Source: Sphingobacterium cellulitidis (lineage in GTDB: Bacteria; Bacteroidota; Bacteroidia; Sphingobacteriales; Sphingobacteriaceae). Taken from it: DNA of 64,000 bases. The stretch lies in contig NOUX01000001.1 in assembly GCA_002245855.1 (NCBI GenBank), positions 682,001 through 746,000 of the forward strand, given 5' to 3'. A program made the translations under genes and the position numbers. The notes under the pieces were generated by a model. The model saw only the letters and a program-made list of their open reading frames with translations, was not told the DNA's origin and did no database searches. This document shows positions 24,008-33,552 of this stretch, one piece after another. The first letter of the stretch is position 1. Each line of letters begins with the position of its first letter.

Positions 24008-26977
24008 TTAGAACTCCATATTTAATCCAAACACGAATGACCTAGTTTGAGGATAAGTACCCCAATCTAAACCTTGCACCCTACCTGAATTTCCCCACTG
24101 GTTAACCTCTGGATCCAAGCCTGAATATTTAGTTAAGGTGATTAAGTTAGTGGCAGAGATAAATGGAGCCAATTTATTAATTCCAATTCTGGATAAAGCT
24201 GGTGCTTTGATGTTATAAGAAAGGGAAACATTTTTCAGGCGGATATAGCTACCATCTTCTACAAAATAAGAGGAGTTTTTCATATCATAACCTGCTCTTG
24301 GCACATCTGTTATTTGGCCTGGTACTCTCCAACGTTGTAATACGCGAGTAGATTGGTTTTTACCATCATACATCCCTTCCATATCCATTCTAGACACATT
24401 GTAAATATCATTACCTTGCGATCCTTGGATAAAGACGTTCAGGTTAAATCCTTTGTAAGAAACGGAATTTGTAAAGCCGAAAGTAAAGTTAGGGTTTGGA
24501 TCACCGATATATGTTTTATCGTTCACTGTTACTTTACCATCACCATTGATATCCTTGTAAATCATGTTACCAGTTTCAGGATCAACGCCTTCACTTACAT
24601 ATCCAAAGAAACCTCCTAAAGGTTTTCCAGCCTCATTTCTTACCACAGATTCATTCACATAATCCGTCGTATTGGCATCAAAATAAACAGGTTTCAATTT
24701 TAATTCGGCGAATTTATTTCTATTGAATGAAATATTAAATCCGGAGTTCCAAGACCATTCACCTTTAAGGATATCTGCATTGATATTGGTTTCAAAACCA
24801 CGGTTGTTCATTACGCCTTCGTTTCTTTGAATTTGGGTGAAATTACCACTACCCGGTATATCAACATACATCAACATATCTGTTGTTTTCTTGTAATAGT
24901 AATCTAGGTTTACGGTCAATCTATTATTAAAACCCGTAAAATCTAATCCGACACCCGTTTGGGTTGTTCTTTCCCAGCCTAAATCTTTAGTTCTTAGATT
25001 AGCTTGTACAAAGGAAGGTACATCATTTGTTTTTCCTTCTTCAAACCAAGGGGAGCGGATAATATTGTAGCGAAGCAGGTAAGCGTAGTCACCAATACCT
25101 GATTGGTTACCCGTTTGTCCCCAACCACCACGTAGTTTCAAGTCGTTCATCCAAGTAACATCACTCAGGAATTCTTCAGATGAAAGTCTCCAAGCGGCAG
25201 AAATTGAAGGGAAAGATGACCAACGGCGAGTAGGATGTAATTTAGAGGATCCATCAAACCTTAAATTGGCAGTAACTAAATATTTTCCATCATAATTATA
25301 GGATAGACGACCGAAATAAGACATCATCGCCCAATCCGATGCATCAGAACCCGTTCCTGTCCAAGAAATTTTATTGGCTACATTCAGGGTTTCAATAAGG
25401 TCATTCCTAAAATGAGAGCCCATTATAAAACTACTGGAATATAATGAACTTAACCAGGCTGAACCAGCCATCGCTTCAAAGTTGTTTTTATTGATGCTTT
25501 TGTTATAGGTCAAAGTATTATCAAAGGTTAATACGGTGTTCATATTTCTAGAATCCGTTGCTTCTCCATATTGATTTCTTCCCCATGAGGTAGATAATGG
25601 ATCCAAGAAAGTTGAAGAAAACGCATTTCTTCTATCGATAGCAAATAAGGTTTTGAAATTTAAGCCTGGAGCAAAGTGTACCGTTGCTGATCCTGAACCG
25701 ATTAATCGGTTTTCACGATTTTTATTATTTCCTGTAGTTGCTAAATTCTCCAATGGCGAAGTAACATTCAATCCATAAAAGTTATTATAGAATTGTTTTG
25801 GATTGAATGGATCCATAATAGGCGCAAAGGTTGGGGTATTGACAGTTGCTAAAACTACTCCGCCTCTGTTGGAACCTGTACCTTCAACCATTCCATTTCC
25901 ATTATAATCTGCGTAGGAGAAATTGGCATTAATGGTCAACCAATCCCTAACTTTATTTTCAATATTTCCTCTGAAGTTATAACGTTTGAAAAAAGTAGAG
26001 TTGACAATACCTTTATCATCTACATAACCACCTGAAAGGAAGTATTTGATTCTTTCAGAACCATCTGAGATTGAAAGTTGATAATCTTGGGTTAATCCGT
26101 TGCTGAAAGTTTCGTCAAACCAATTTGTTTGGTCGGTCAATCCGTCCGGCAATTTCACGATTCCGATTTCATCCATCAATTCTTTGTATTGCGCCGTATT
26201 TAAAGGCGTAATTTTGCTGGTTACTCGGTTCTGAGTTGCCAAGGCATTTAATGAGATTTTAGGACTTCCTACTCTACCTTGTTTTGTAGTAATTAAGATT
26301 ACCCCATTTGCTGCCCTTGATCCATAGATTGAAGCTGAAGATGCATCTTTTAAGATTTGCATATCGGCGATATCTGTAGGCGAAAGGAAGTTAATATTGT
26401 CAACAGTTACCCCATCTACTACATAAAGCGGGTCATTACTTCCGTTGAAGGAAGTCGTACCACGGATACGGATCGAGGTTCCACCACCTGGAGCACCAGA
26501 AGGTTGAGAAACCGTTACACCCGCTGCTTTACCTTGAATCGCTTGGTTGGCATTGACGATTGGTCTTTCGTCAACGTCTTCCATGGATACCGAAGAAATA
26601 GCGGCTGTTACATCTTTTCTTTTGACAGAACCATATCCAATAACCACCACATCTTCCAAAGTGTTTGTTACTGCACTTAGTGCAATGGTCATTAAGGAGG
26701 TTTGTACGACCTGTTCCTGGCTATCGTAGCCTAGGAAAGATACTCGAATTTTAGAGTTTGCTGGAACATTTTCGAGTGTAAATAGTCCAGTGTTATCCGA
26801 AGAGGTAGATGCTGACCCTCCGATAACGGTGATTGTAGCGCCAATAATAGGTTCATTGTTGGCTTCGTCTATAACCTTTCCAGAAACTTTGATTCCATTT
26901 TGCGCGATTGCAAAATTTGAAAAAACAGATATCATAAAAAGGAAAAGACCGATACTAACTTTAGTAAAAAGTTTCAT
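24008..26977 (-). CDS. SusC/RagA family TonB-dependent outer-membrane transporter
   Basis: The 989-aa protein opens with a signal peptide (ending FAIAQ), a carboxypeptidase-like domain (VSGKVIDEANNEPIIGATI), then the plug with AAISSVSMEDVDERP, IQGKAAGVTV, SIRIRGTTSF and DPLYVVDGV, and a 22-strand barrel that ends in a terminal Phe (FVFGLNMEF). It imports oligosaccharides with TonB energy. It is the first gene of the operon and has a leader with a palindrome and a TAnnTTTG box. Glycan specificity is inferred only from GH30 (probably a beta-glucan). Confidence 0.96.
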   Translation of the reverse strand: MKLFTKVSIGLFLFMISVFSNFAIAQNGIKVSGKVIDEANNEPIIGATITVIGGSASTSSDNTGLFTLENVPANSKIRVSFLGYDSQEQVVQTSLMTIALSAVTNTLEDVVVIGYGSVKRKDVTAAISSVSMEDVDERPIVNANQAIQGKAAGVTVSQPSGAPGGGTSIRIRGTTSFNGSNDPLYVVDGVTVDNINFLSPTDIADMQILKDASSASIYGSRAANGVILITTKQGRVGSPKISLNALATQNRVTSKITPLNTAQYKELMDEIGIVKLPDGLTDQTNWFDETFSNGLTQDYQLSISDGSERIKYFLSGGYVDDKGIVNSTFFKRYNFRGNIENKVRDWLTINANFSYADYNGNGMVEGTGSNRGGVVLATVNTPTFAPIMDPFNPKQFYNNFYGLNVTSPLENLATTGNNKNRENRLIGSGSATVHFAPGLNFKTLFAIDRRNAFSSTFLDPLSTSWGRNQYGEATDSRNMNTVLTFDNTLTYNKSINKNNFEAMAGSAWLSSLYSSSFIMGSHFRNDLIETLNVANKISWTGTGSDASDWAMMSYFGRLSYNYDGKYLVTANLRFDGSSKLHPTRRWSSFPSISAAWRLSSEEFLSDVTWMNDLKLRGGWGQTGNQSGIGDYAYLLRYNIIRSPWFEEGKTNDVPSFVQANLRTKDLGWERTTQTGVGLDFTGFNNRLTVNLDYYYKKTTDMLMYVDIPGSGNFTQIQRNEGVMNNRGFETNINADILKGEWSWNSGFNISFNRNKFAELKLKPVYFDANTTDYVNESVVRNEAGKPLGGFFGYVSEGVDPETGNMIYKDINGDGKVTVNDKTYIGDPNPNFTFGFTNSVSYKGFNLNVFIQGSQGNDIYNVSRMDMEGMYDGKNQSTRVLQRWRVPGQITDVPRAGYDMKNSSYFVEDGSYIRLKNVSLSYNIKAPALSRIGINKLAPFISATNLITLTKYSGLDPEVNQWGNSGRVQGLDWGTYPQTRSFVFGLNMEF

Positions 26978-27012
26978 ACGTCTTATAATCAGTTATTAGA
27001 TTAATAAAATAA

Positions 27013-27029
27013 TTTAGGCAATACCTAAA
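27013..27029 (-). promoter_or_regulatory. Hairpin in the susC 5' leader or operator
   Basis: TTTAGG and CCTAAA are 6-bp arms around a 5-nt loop, lying between the -7 box and the susC start. It may fold in the leader RNA or be a protein site. Confidence 0.4.
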
Positions 27030-27039
27030 CTTCCCAATC

Positions 27040-27047
27040 CAAAGTTA
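27040..27047 (-). promoter_or_regulatory. -7 promoter box of the susC operon
   Basis: The minus strand reads TAACTTTG, an exact TAnnTTTG match, about 63 nt before the SusC start codon. No good -33 box was found, as expected for a promoter that needs an activator. Confidence 0.5.
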
Positions 27048-27174
27048 AGCAGGGTGCTAAGTTATATTAAGCATTTGGCGGGTGTGAAATCAAAAAAGTA
27101 ACTGAAGTAAAGCAATAACCATTGTTTTACAGGCTATTAGACGCTTTTAAAAAGAAAAAAAGTAAAGGATTTTG

Positions 27175-28830
27175 CTAAAATTTTAGGTTACCGATCTCCT
27201 TAATCTGTTCATCGAAGTCCTCTTTGCTCCCTAAAACTTTATTTCGAACCTTGACACGGTAGTTGTAAACTGTCCGTAAAGAGTAGCGAAGGAAGCGTGC
27301 GATTTTAGTAGAATCGGAAATTCCTAGTCGAATCAAAGCAAAGATTCGGAGTTCAGAATTTAACAATTCATCATGCTTCAACGTCAATTGTTCCTCGGGT
27401 TTTAGGAGTTTATTAAACTCCTGAATAAAGGTTGGATATAGATTTAAGAAGATAACATCGAAATTGTGATATAAATCGTCCAATTCGGTCTTGATAAAAT
27501 CTTGAGATTTGAGCTCTTTGCTGAGTTCATCCAATTGGTTATTGGAAATTTTCTTTAATATTCCTTTCCGGGTATTGTCCAGTTTATCAATATAAGAAGA
27601 GCATAATTCAAAGAATTGAGCCATATATTCTTCCTTGATATGATTGGATTCTTGAAGGTCCTGATTCACTTTAAGCAACTGCCCATTTAGGCCTTGCAAC
27701 TCATTATTAAGGCTTTTCAGGTCCTTTCGGGTTCTTTTCAGACGCTTCATCTGCATATAGAGAATAATGAAAGCGACCAATAGGAGGATGGACATGAAGG
27801 AAATGGTATATAGGAAATTCTTGAGTTGATTTTTATTCGCGAGTTCTTTTTCCTGAAAGGCGGAATTGATGATCGGATAAAAAGAGGAGTTTTCAATAGT
27901 CCTAAATCTCACATTACAAAACAAAGCATCTTCCATCGCTTCTTGAATAAACAAATAAGCGTTGTCAATTTCGTTCCTCTCGAAATAAACCAGTGCTAAA
28001 CTTTGTAAGGAGGCATTATCTTTTACGGTATTTTTAATATCGGTAATTGCAGAAAGACCCAAATAATAGATTTCCTTTTCTTGGTCATCTTTATTTTTAT
28101 AGAGTAGGCCTAGAAAATAGGCAATAACAGCTCTTTCATGCTGTGGTTCTTTATATTCACTTAATAGCTGCAATAATTCTTTTTCGGCTTTATCATAATT
28201 ATTACCGAACAATGCTCGCGTTGCAGAGCTGATGCGATGTTCTCTGGAATCAACAGGGAGTACACTCAATAAAGAATCGCGGTAGATTCCACTTAAAGTA
28301 AAGTACGGGTAATGGTTTGTACTTTGCCCGTAATGGGAATAAAAATCGGAGAATGCACGATAGTAATCAGCTTCTTGTTCGCTTGAGAGGCTTTGTCGAG
28401 GGATTCCTTTCAGGATTTCACTGGACTCAATAAATCTACCGGCGGAAGAGTATAACCCGGCTAATTGTATATCTACCTCATTTTTTTTAACGATATCATT
28501 GAGCTGCTGCGCAATTTTTTTATTCTCATTGACATAAAATATTGCGGAATCAATTTGGTAGGTCTTGAATTCATCATATAATTTTTCCTGGAATTCATAT
28601 CGATCATTAGGCGTACGCATTAATTTAAGGCGTTCCTTGATATCGAATATTTTCAATAATTTTTCCTTTTCGAATTCGATTTTTCTACCCAGAACTTTTT
28701 TAAGTTCGCGTTCAACCGAGTCCTTAGGACTAATATCTGCATTAGCGCTTACTGTTGAACCTTGGAAAATCAAGATTAACAAGCATAATACAGAGCAGAA
28801 ATTATATTTTAATTCAAGTTTAATTTTCAT
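27175..28830 (-). CDS. DUF6377 membrane regulator with C-terminal HTH
   Basis: This 551-aa protein has a signal peptide, a periplasmic helical-repeat (TPR-like) region, one membrane span near residues 325-350 (ISFMSILLLVAFIILYM), a coiled coil (LNNELQGLNGQLLKVNQDL), and at the C-terminus a LuxR-like helix-turn-helix (ALIRLGISDSTKIARFL and SLRTVYNYRVKVRNK). The layout is that of the DUF6377 family, membrane-bound regulators commonly placed next to susC. It probably senses glycan in the periplasm and activates the adjoining locus. Start ATG 28830 overlaps the 3' end of the hslR-like gene by 11 nt; both are on the minus strand. Confidence 0.85.
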   Translation of the reverse strand: MKIKLELKYNFCSVLCLLILIFQGSTVSANADISPKDSVERELKKVLGRKIEFEKEKLLKIFDIKERLKLMRTPNDRYEFQEKLYDEFKTYQIDSAIFYVNENKKIAQQLNDIVKKNEVDIQLAGLYSSAGRFIESSEILKGIPRQSLSSEQEADYYRAFSDFYSHYGQSTNHYPYFTLSGIYRDSLLSVLPVDSREHRISSATRALFGNNYDKAEKELLQLLSEYKEPQHERAVIAYFLGLLYKNKDDQEKEIYYLGLSAITDIKNTVKDNASLQSLALVYFERNEIDNAYLFIQEAMEDALFCNVRFRTIENSSFYPIINSAFQEKELANKNQLKNFLYTISFMSILLLVAFIILYMQMKRLKRTRKDLKSLNNELQGLNGQLLKVNQDLQESNHIKEEYMAQFFELCSSYIDKLDNTRKGILKKISNNQLDELSKELKSQDFIKTELDDLYHNFDVIFLNLYPTFIQEFNKLLKPEEQLTLKHDELLNSELRIFALIRLGISDSTKIARFLRYSLRTVYNYRVKVRNKVLGSKEDFDEQIKEIGNLKF

Positions 28831-29233
28831 TTTGTTCTTCGTCCCACCAGTCACTTTTCAAATCATCGATTTCACGTCGATCTTTTTTGGTTGGTCTTCC
28901 AGTTCCACGGTCTCTTTTTAAGATTGGGGCATGGAAAGACGATTTAAAAGCATAGGTATCTTCTACTGGTGTATGATCTTCATAAAATTGGATAGCCGTT
29001 TTAGCATCTACACGACGTTCAAGTAAGCCAGTTACTTTGAGGACTTTCCGTTCGATTCCTTTTTGCACGCTATAGGTTTCACCGACTTTCACGACAGCTG
29101 AAGGCTTTACATTTTGCCCATTGAGCTTAACTTTACCAGCTTTGCAAGCTTCTGTTGCCAAACTTCTGGTTTTGAATATACGAATTGCCCATAAGTATTT
29201 ATCAATCCGCAATTTGTCTGATACTTCCGCCAT
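28820..29233 (-). CDS. S4-domain RNA-binding protein, Hsp15/HslR-like
   Basis: The 137-aa protein has an N-terminal S4 domain: LRIDKYLWAIRIFKTRSLATEACKAGKVKLNG spans the S4 core (split here by function: KYLW, TRSLA, GKVKLNG). Hsp15 binds stalled 50S subunits that keep a peptidyl-tRNA. A basic/acidic tail with KRDRGTGRPTKKDRREID follows. The gene overlaps the start of the DUF6377 regulator. A TAnnTTTG box (29238-29245) is 4 nt from the ATG, so the message may be leaderless. Confidence 0.88.
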   Translation of the reverse strand: MAEVSDKLRIDKYLWAIRIFKTRSLATEACKAGKVKLNGQNVKPSAVVKVGETYSVQKGIERKVLKVTGLLERRVDAKTAIQFYEDHTPVEDTYAFKSSFHAPILKRDRGTGRPTKKDRREIDDLKSDWWDEEQNEN

Positions 29234-29237
29234 CCTA

Positions 29238-29245
29238 CAAAAATA
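29238..29245 (-). promoter_or_regulatory. -7 box of the hslR-like gene
   Basis: The minus strand reads TATTTTTG (TAnnTTTG), ending 4 nt before the ATG at 29233. A transcript begun 5-7 nt further would be leaderless or nearly so. Confidence 0.5.
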
Positions 29246-29338
29246 GTCATATCTTCTTAATTTTGCCCCTCTTGTAACTCACATATCATTAAAATTCTCC
29301 ATATTTGTTATTAATTTAAAATTAGTTTCAACAATATT

Positions 29339-30163
29339 ATGCTAGACAACACAACCCTTCAAAAATTAATAGAAGAAGCTTGGGAAAACAGACAATTATT
29401 AGAGTACAAAGAATATTACGAAGCCATTGAGTTCGTTATCCAACATTTGGACAAAGGCGAACTACGTGTTGCTGAGCCAGTTGGTGAGTCTTGGTATGTT
29501 AATGATTGGATTAAAAAGGCTGTCATTCTTTACTTCCCTATCCGTAGCATGGAGGTGATCAAGAATGATCCGTTTGTTTACCATGACAAGATGAAACTGA
29601 AAACGAATTACAAGGAAATAGGAGTTCGTGTAGTACCAGGAGCATCTGCGCGTTATGGTTCATTCTTGTCGAAAGGTGTTATCATGATGCCTTCGTATGT
29701 AAATATTGGTGCTTATGTGGGTGAAGGAACGATGGTTGACACGTGGGCAACTGTTGGATCTTGTGCACAGATTGGTAAAAATGTTCACTTGAGCGGTGGT
29801 GTTGGTATTGGTGGGGTATTAGAGCCTGTTCAAGCTGCTCCAGTAATTATTGAAGACAACGTATTTGTAGGTTCAAGAGCCATTGTTGTTGAAGGTGTTC
29901 GCGTTGAAGAAGAGGCTGTACTAGGTGCAAACGTAGTATTGACAGCATCGACTAAGATTATTGATGTTTCAGGTCCTGAGCCTATTGAATATAAAGGATA
30001 TGTTCCTGCACGTTCAGTGGTTATTCCAGGATCATATACCAAGAAATTCCCAGCAGGAGAATATCAGGTTCCTTGTGCATTGATCATCGGTCAACGTAAG
30101 GAATCTACAGATAAGAAGACATCTTTGAATGATGCGCTTCGTGATCACAATGTTGCGGTTTAA
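29339..30163 (+). CDS. dapD: 2,3,4,5-tetrahydropyridine-2,6-dicarboxylate N-succinyltransferase
   Basis: DapD makes N-succinyl-L-2-amino-6-oxopimelate in lysine and diaminopimelate synthesis. The 274 aa match the family. The left-handed beta-helix is seen as hexapeptide repeats (SYVNIGAYVGEGTMVDTWA, VGSCAQIGKNVHLSGG, VFVGSRAIVVEGVRVEEEA). It starts a plus-strand run with the threonylcarbamoyl-AMP synthase (3-nt gap). Confidence 0.96.
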   Translation: MLDNTTLQKLIEEAWENRQLLEYKEYYEAIEFVIQHLDKGELRVAEPVGESWYVNDWIKKAVILYFPIRSMEVIKNDPFVYHDKMKLKTNYKEIGVRVVPGASARYGSFLSKGVIMMPSYVNIGAYVGEGTMVDTWATVGSCAQIGKNVHLSGGVGIGGVLEPVQAAPVIIEDNVFVGSRAIVVEGVRVEEEAVLGANVVLTASTKIIDVSGPEPIEYKGYVPARSVVIPGSYTKKFPAGEYQVPCALIIGQRKESTDKKTSLNDALRDHNVAV

Positions 30164-30166
30164 TCC

Positions 30167-30751
30167 ATGGCAATGAGACCTTATATAGATAAGGAAGATT
30201 TAAACCAGGCCTTAGAAACATTAAAATCTGGTGGTTTGATTCTTTATCCTACTGATACGATTTGGGGAATTGGTTGTGATGCGACGAATCCTGAGGCGGT
30301 AGAGAAAATTTTTGCTTTAAAAGGTAGAGATAAAGGCAAGAGCATGATCATCCTATTGGGGAATGATAATCAATTGGTTAGTTATGTGCGTGAGGTTCCT
30401 GAAGTAGCTTACGAGTTATTGGACGCGAGCGAAAAACCATTGACGATTATTTACTCCAATGCTAAAAATCTAGCGCCGAATGCGATTGCAGAGGATGGTA
30501 GTATTGGTATTCGGGTGGTCAATCATCCATTTTGTGAGCAACTGTTACAAAGGTTTCGTAAGCCTATCGTTTCGACCTCAGCAAATATCAGTGGAGAGCC
30601 TTCAGCCAGGAATTTTTCAGAAATATCTGAAGATATAATACAAGGCGTAGATTATGTGGTTAAATTTGGTCAACAAGAGTTGTCGAATGGGACTGCCTCT
30701 ACGATTATGAAGTTGGACCCTAGTGGTAAATTTGAATTTATAAGAAAGTAA
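30167..30751 (+). CDS. L-threonylcarbamoyladenylate synthase (YrdC/Sua5 family)
   Basis: This 194-aa enzyme makes threonylcarbamoyl-AMP from threonine, bicarbonate and ATP for t6A37 in tRNA. GGLILYPTDTIWGIGCDATN (35-54) is the diagnostic opening and TSANISGEPSA the later motif. It is the short YrdC form without the Sua5 extension. It sits 3 nt after dapD and 2 nt before the DUF4920 gene, so one transcript is likely. Confidence 0.93.
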   Translation: MAMRPYIDKEDLNQALETLKSGGLILYPTDTIWGIGCDATNPEAVEKIFALKGRDKGKSMIILLGNDNQLVSYVREVPEVAYELLDASEKPLTIIYSNAKNLAPNAIAEDGSIGIRVVNHPFCEQLLQRFRKPIVSTSANISGEPSARNFSEISEDIIQGVDYVVKFGQQELSNGTASTIMKLDPSGKFEFIRK

Positions 30752-30753
30752 AT

Positions 30754-31233
30754 ATGAAAAAGATTATTTCATTCTTTATTTGTGCATTAGCATTTATTGC
30801 TATCAGTAATGCGCAGACTGCAATTCAACCGGCAAAGGCTGGAGTGAATTACGGGAAAAAAGTAGATAAAAAAGGCGCTATCACTGTTAAGCAACTTGAA
30901 AAGAACTTAGCTAGCCAGGAGACTTACACCGGAAAAGTTGAAGGTGAAGTGGTTCAGGTTTGCACCAAGAAGGGATGTTTTCTGACTTTAAAGACAGAAG
31001 CTGGCAAAGAACCTATCATGGTAAGATTTACGGACTATGGTTATTTTGTTCCGCAGGACCTAATTGGAAAAACTGTAGTTTTGGAAGGAAAAGCTAAAGT
31101 TAAAGAAACTACGGTTGAATGGCAGAAGCATTATGCTGAAGATATGGGCAAGAGCAAGGAAGAAATTGCCAAGATCGACAAGCCTAGAAAAGACATTTCA
31201 CTAGTTGCCGATGGTGTTCTAGTTGTAAAGTAG
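30754..31233 (+). CDS. DUF4920 domain secreted protein
   Basis: A 159-aa protein with a signal peptide ending ISNAQ. The mature domain carries VQVCTKKGCFLTL, where the Cys pair with a K-x-G-C core is the DUF4920 mark, and ends in DISLVADGVLVVK. It has an OB-like beta pattern. The function is unknown; the two cysteines may bind metal or form a disulfide. It ends at an excellent terminator. Confidence 0.85.
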   Translation: MKKIISFFICALAFIAISNAQTAIQPAKAGVNYGKKVDKKGAITVKQLEKNLASQETYTGKVEGEVVQVCTKKGCFLTLKTEAGKEPIMVRFTDYGYFVPQDLIGKTVVLEGKAKVKETTVEWQKHYAEDMGKSKEEIAKIDKPRKDISLVADGVLVVK

Positions 31234-31254
31234 ACTTAAAAGACTTATTTTGGG

Positions 31255-31288
31255 GGCTGCAAATGAGAATTTGCAGCCTTATTTTTTT
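31255..31288 (+). terminator. Terminator of the dapD-YrdC-DUF4920 unit
   Basis: Ten-bp arms GGCTGCAAAT and ATTTGCAGCC enclose GAGA and are followed by TTATTTTTTT. Confidence 0.9.
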
Positions 31289-31303
31289 ATTAATCTTACG
31301 TAA

Positions 31304-32146
31304 ATGTCAGTTTTTCAGACCGTTCCTTGCCAGAGCATCCGACTCGGCAATCAACTTATGACCTTTGAAACTCCAAAAATCATGGGGATTCTAAATCTGA
31401 CACCAGATTCTTTTTTTGATGGCGGCCAGCATCAATCGGAAGATTTAGCTCTTGCCCATGCGGAGAAATTATTAATTGAAGGTGCTGATATTCTAGACAT
31501 TGGAGCTTATTCAAGTCGCCCTGGTGCAAAGGAAATTAGTCCTCAAGAAGAATTGGACCGCGCCATCCCTATTATTGAATCCATTCATCAACATTTTCCT
31601 AAAGCGATTCTATCTATCGATACTTTTCGTGCTGATGTCGCTAAAGCCTGTGTGGATGCTGGCGTCCATATTATCAATGATATTTCAGGTGGGACCTTGG
31701 ATCCGGAAATGTTTACTACCGTAGCAACACTACAAGTACCATATATATTAATGCATATGCGCGGAACACCTGCGACCATGCAAAAATTGACCGATTATGA
31801 TGATGTTGTCAATGATGTAGCCGTTAGTTTGGGGCATAGTATCGCCAAATTAAGACAGTTGGGTGTAAAGGATATTATTCTTGACCCTGGATATGGATTT
31901 GCAAAAACCATAGACCAAAATTATGATTTGCTGTTACGCATCAATGAGCTGCACTATTTTGGATTGCCCCTTCTGGGAGGTATTTCTAGAAAGTCTATGC
32001 TTTATAAAAAAATCAATTCTACCGCCGACCAAGTATTACCTGGAACAATCGCACTTAACACCTTATTACTTGAACGAGGAGCCCAGCTATTGCGGGTTCA
32101 CGATGTCAAGGAAGCCAAACAATTAATTGAAATTTTTTACACTTGA
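31304..32146 (+). CDS. folP: Dihydropteroate synthase
   Basis: FolP joins p-aminobenzoate to the pterin diphosphate in folate synthesis and is the sulfonamide target. The 280 aa contain IMGILNLTPDSFFDGGQH (loop 1), DIGAYSSRPGA (loop 2) and DPGYGFAKT, all as expected. The stop overlaps the TTG start of brnQ by 4 nt, so the two are coupled although functionally unrelated. Confidence 0.95.
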   Translation: MSVFQTVPCQSIRLGNQLMTFETPKIMGILNLTPDSFFDGGQHQSEDLALAHAEKLLIEGADILDIGAYSSRPGAKEISPQEELDRAIPIIESIHQHFPKAILSIDTFRADVAKACVDAGVHIINDISGGTLDPEMFTTVATLQVPYILMHMRGTPATMQKLTDYDDVVNDVAVSLGHSIAKLRQLGVKDIILDPGYGFAKTIDQNYDLLLRINELHYFGLPLLGGISRKSMLYKKINSTADQVLPGTIALNTLLLERGAQLLRVHDVKEAKQLIEIFYT

Positions 32147-33444
32147 TTATTTTGAAGAAAACGAGAGATATTATCACCATCGGATTTGCTTTATTCGCCA
32201 TGTTCTTCGGAGCTGGAAACCTATTACTCCCACCCTATATCGGAATACAAATTGGAGATCATGTCGGGATCACCATTTTAGCCTTTGGACTGACTGGGAT
32301 TCTATTACCTTTTTTCGGGATTTTGTCGGTTGTCAATTCAGGAGAATCTTTCCAGGATTTAGGAACTCGGATCAATCATTTCCTTTCCCCAGTTCTAGGG
32401 ACCATCATCATGCTATGTATCGGCCCATTGATTGCCATCCCAAGAACAGCAGCCACGACTTTTGAGGTCGGAATATTACCTTCCTTTCCCAATTCAGATC
32501 CCTTATGGACCTCTATTGGCTTTTTTGCAATTACTTGGTTGCTTACCATAGCACCTTCGAAAGTCGTCGACATCATCGGTAATATTTTGACTCCACTCTT
32601 GTTAATTTTATTGATTAGCCTGATTGGAATGGGGGTATTTGCGCCAATGTCAGACTTTAAAGAGTCTTCATTGGATACTGCCGAATCTTTTACCCTGGGT
32701 TTTGTAGATGGTTACCAAACATTGGATGTATTAGCATCAGTAATCTTTGCGGGAATCATTATTACAGCCTCCAGGACGAAGGGTTACAAAACTATTAAAT
32801 CCAAGAACCAAGTGGTTATTGCCGCTGGAATCTTGGCTTCATCCTGTTTATTTATTATTTATGGTGGTTTGATCTACCTGGGTGCAACTTCTGGAATTGA
32901 AGATCTTGCGATTAAAAGATCTGAACTATTAATCCATATTTCCCGTGCTATCATGGGACCTTTTGGAACGATCGCCATTGCCATCAGTATCGCATTAGCA
33001 TGTCTGACAACGGCAATCGCATTGACATCAGCAGTCGGAACATTCTTTTCGACCTTGACCAAAGGGAAATTGAGCTATAAGTTATTAGTGACTGTATGTT
33101 GTATTGCATCTTGTATCTTATCGATTACTGGTGTGGATAATATTATCACTTTTGCCTATCCAATTTTAACTTTTGTTTACCCAATTGTGATTACACTAGT
33201 TCTTTACACGGTATTTTTTGGAACGTTTGTGAAGAATAAAAAGCCATACGTGGCAGCATTGATTGCCTCTACGTTGATTGCAACTTTATCTTTAGCAAAG
33301 CATTTTAACTTATTGAGTGAAGCCACTCTTTCAACTTTAAATCATATTCCATTTTTTAAATATGAATTGGGTTGGGTAGTACCTTCCTTTGTTTTATTTG
33401 TGCTAATGGTACTTATCAGTGGTACTGGAAAATCAAAAGAATAA
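32143..33444 (+). CDS. brnQ: Branched-chain amino acid transport carrier (LIVCS family)
   Basis: A 433-aa protein with about 12 spans and the BrnQ opening IGFALFAMFFGAGNLLLPPYIG. It imports leucine, isoleucine and valine with sodium or protons. The start is TTG; 32143 gives MIILKKTRD and 32152 gives (M)KKTRD, and I cannot decide. No ATG is available before the first span. A long perfect hairpin ends it. Confidence 0.92.
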   Translation: MIILKKTRDIITIGFALFAMFFGAGNLLLPPYIGIQIGDHVGITILAFGLTGILLPFFGILSVVNSGESFQDLGTRINHFLSPVLGTIIMLCIGPLIAIPRTAATTFEVGILPSFPNSDPLWTSIGFFAITWLLTIAPSKVVDIIGNILTPLLLILLISLIGMGVFAPMSDFKESSLDTAESFTLGFVDGYQTLDVLASVIFAGIIITASRTKGYKTIKSKNQVVIAAGILASSCLFIIYGGLIYLGATSGIEDLAIKRSELLIHISRAIMGPFGTIAIAISIALACLTTAIALTSAVGTFFSTLTKGKLSYKLLVTVCCIASCILSITGVDNIITFAYPILTFVYPIVITLVLYTVFFGTFVKNKKPYVAALIASTLIATLSLAKHFNLLSEATLSTLNHIPFFKYELGWVVPSFVLFVLMVLISGTGKSKE

Positions 33445-33468
33445 GTCATATAAGAATACGGACAATAT

Positions 33469-33510
33469 AAAAAACGATAGCAGATCAAAATTGATCTGCT
33501 ATCGTTTTTT
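33469..33510 (+). terminator. Terminator of brnQ
   Basis: A near-perfect hairpin of about 20 bp: CGATAGCAGATCAA and TTGATCTGCTATCG around AA, flanked by A-run and T-run. The symmetry lets it work on both strands. Confidence 0.9.
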
Positions 33511-33552
33511 ATAACAGCATTATTTCACTAACTTGCATAAAACCACCAAATT

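Noticed and set aside
24353..24619. Plus-strand frames inside susC (also 26357-26999)
   Set aside because: They lie antisense to a well-supported SusC gene and have no recognisable product.
32127..32465. 112-aa frame overlapping the start of brnQ
   Set aside because: It lies out of frame inside brnQ, which has clear family motifs.
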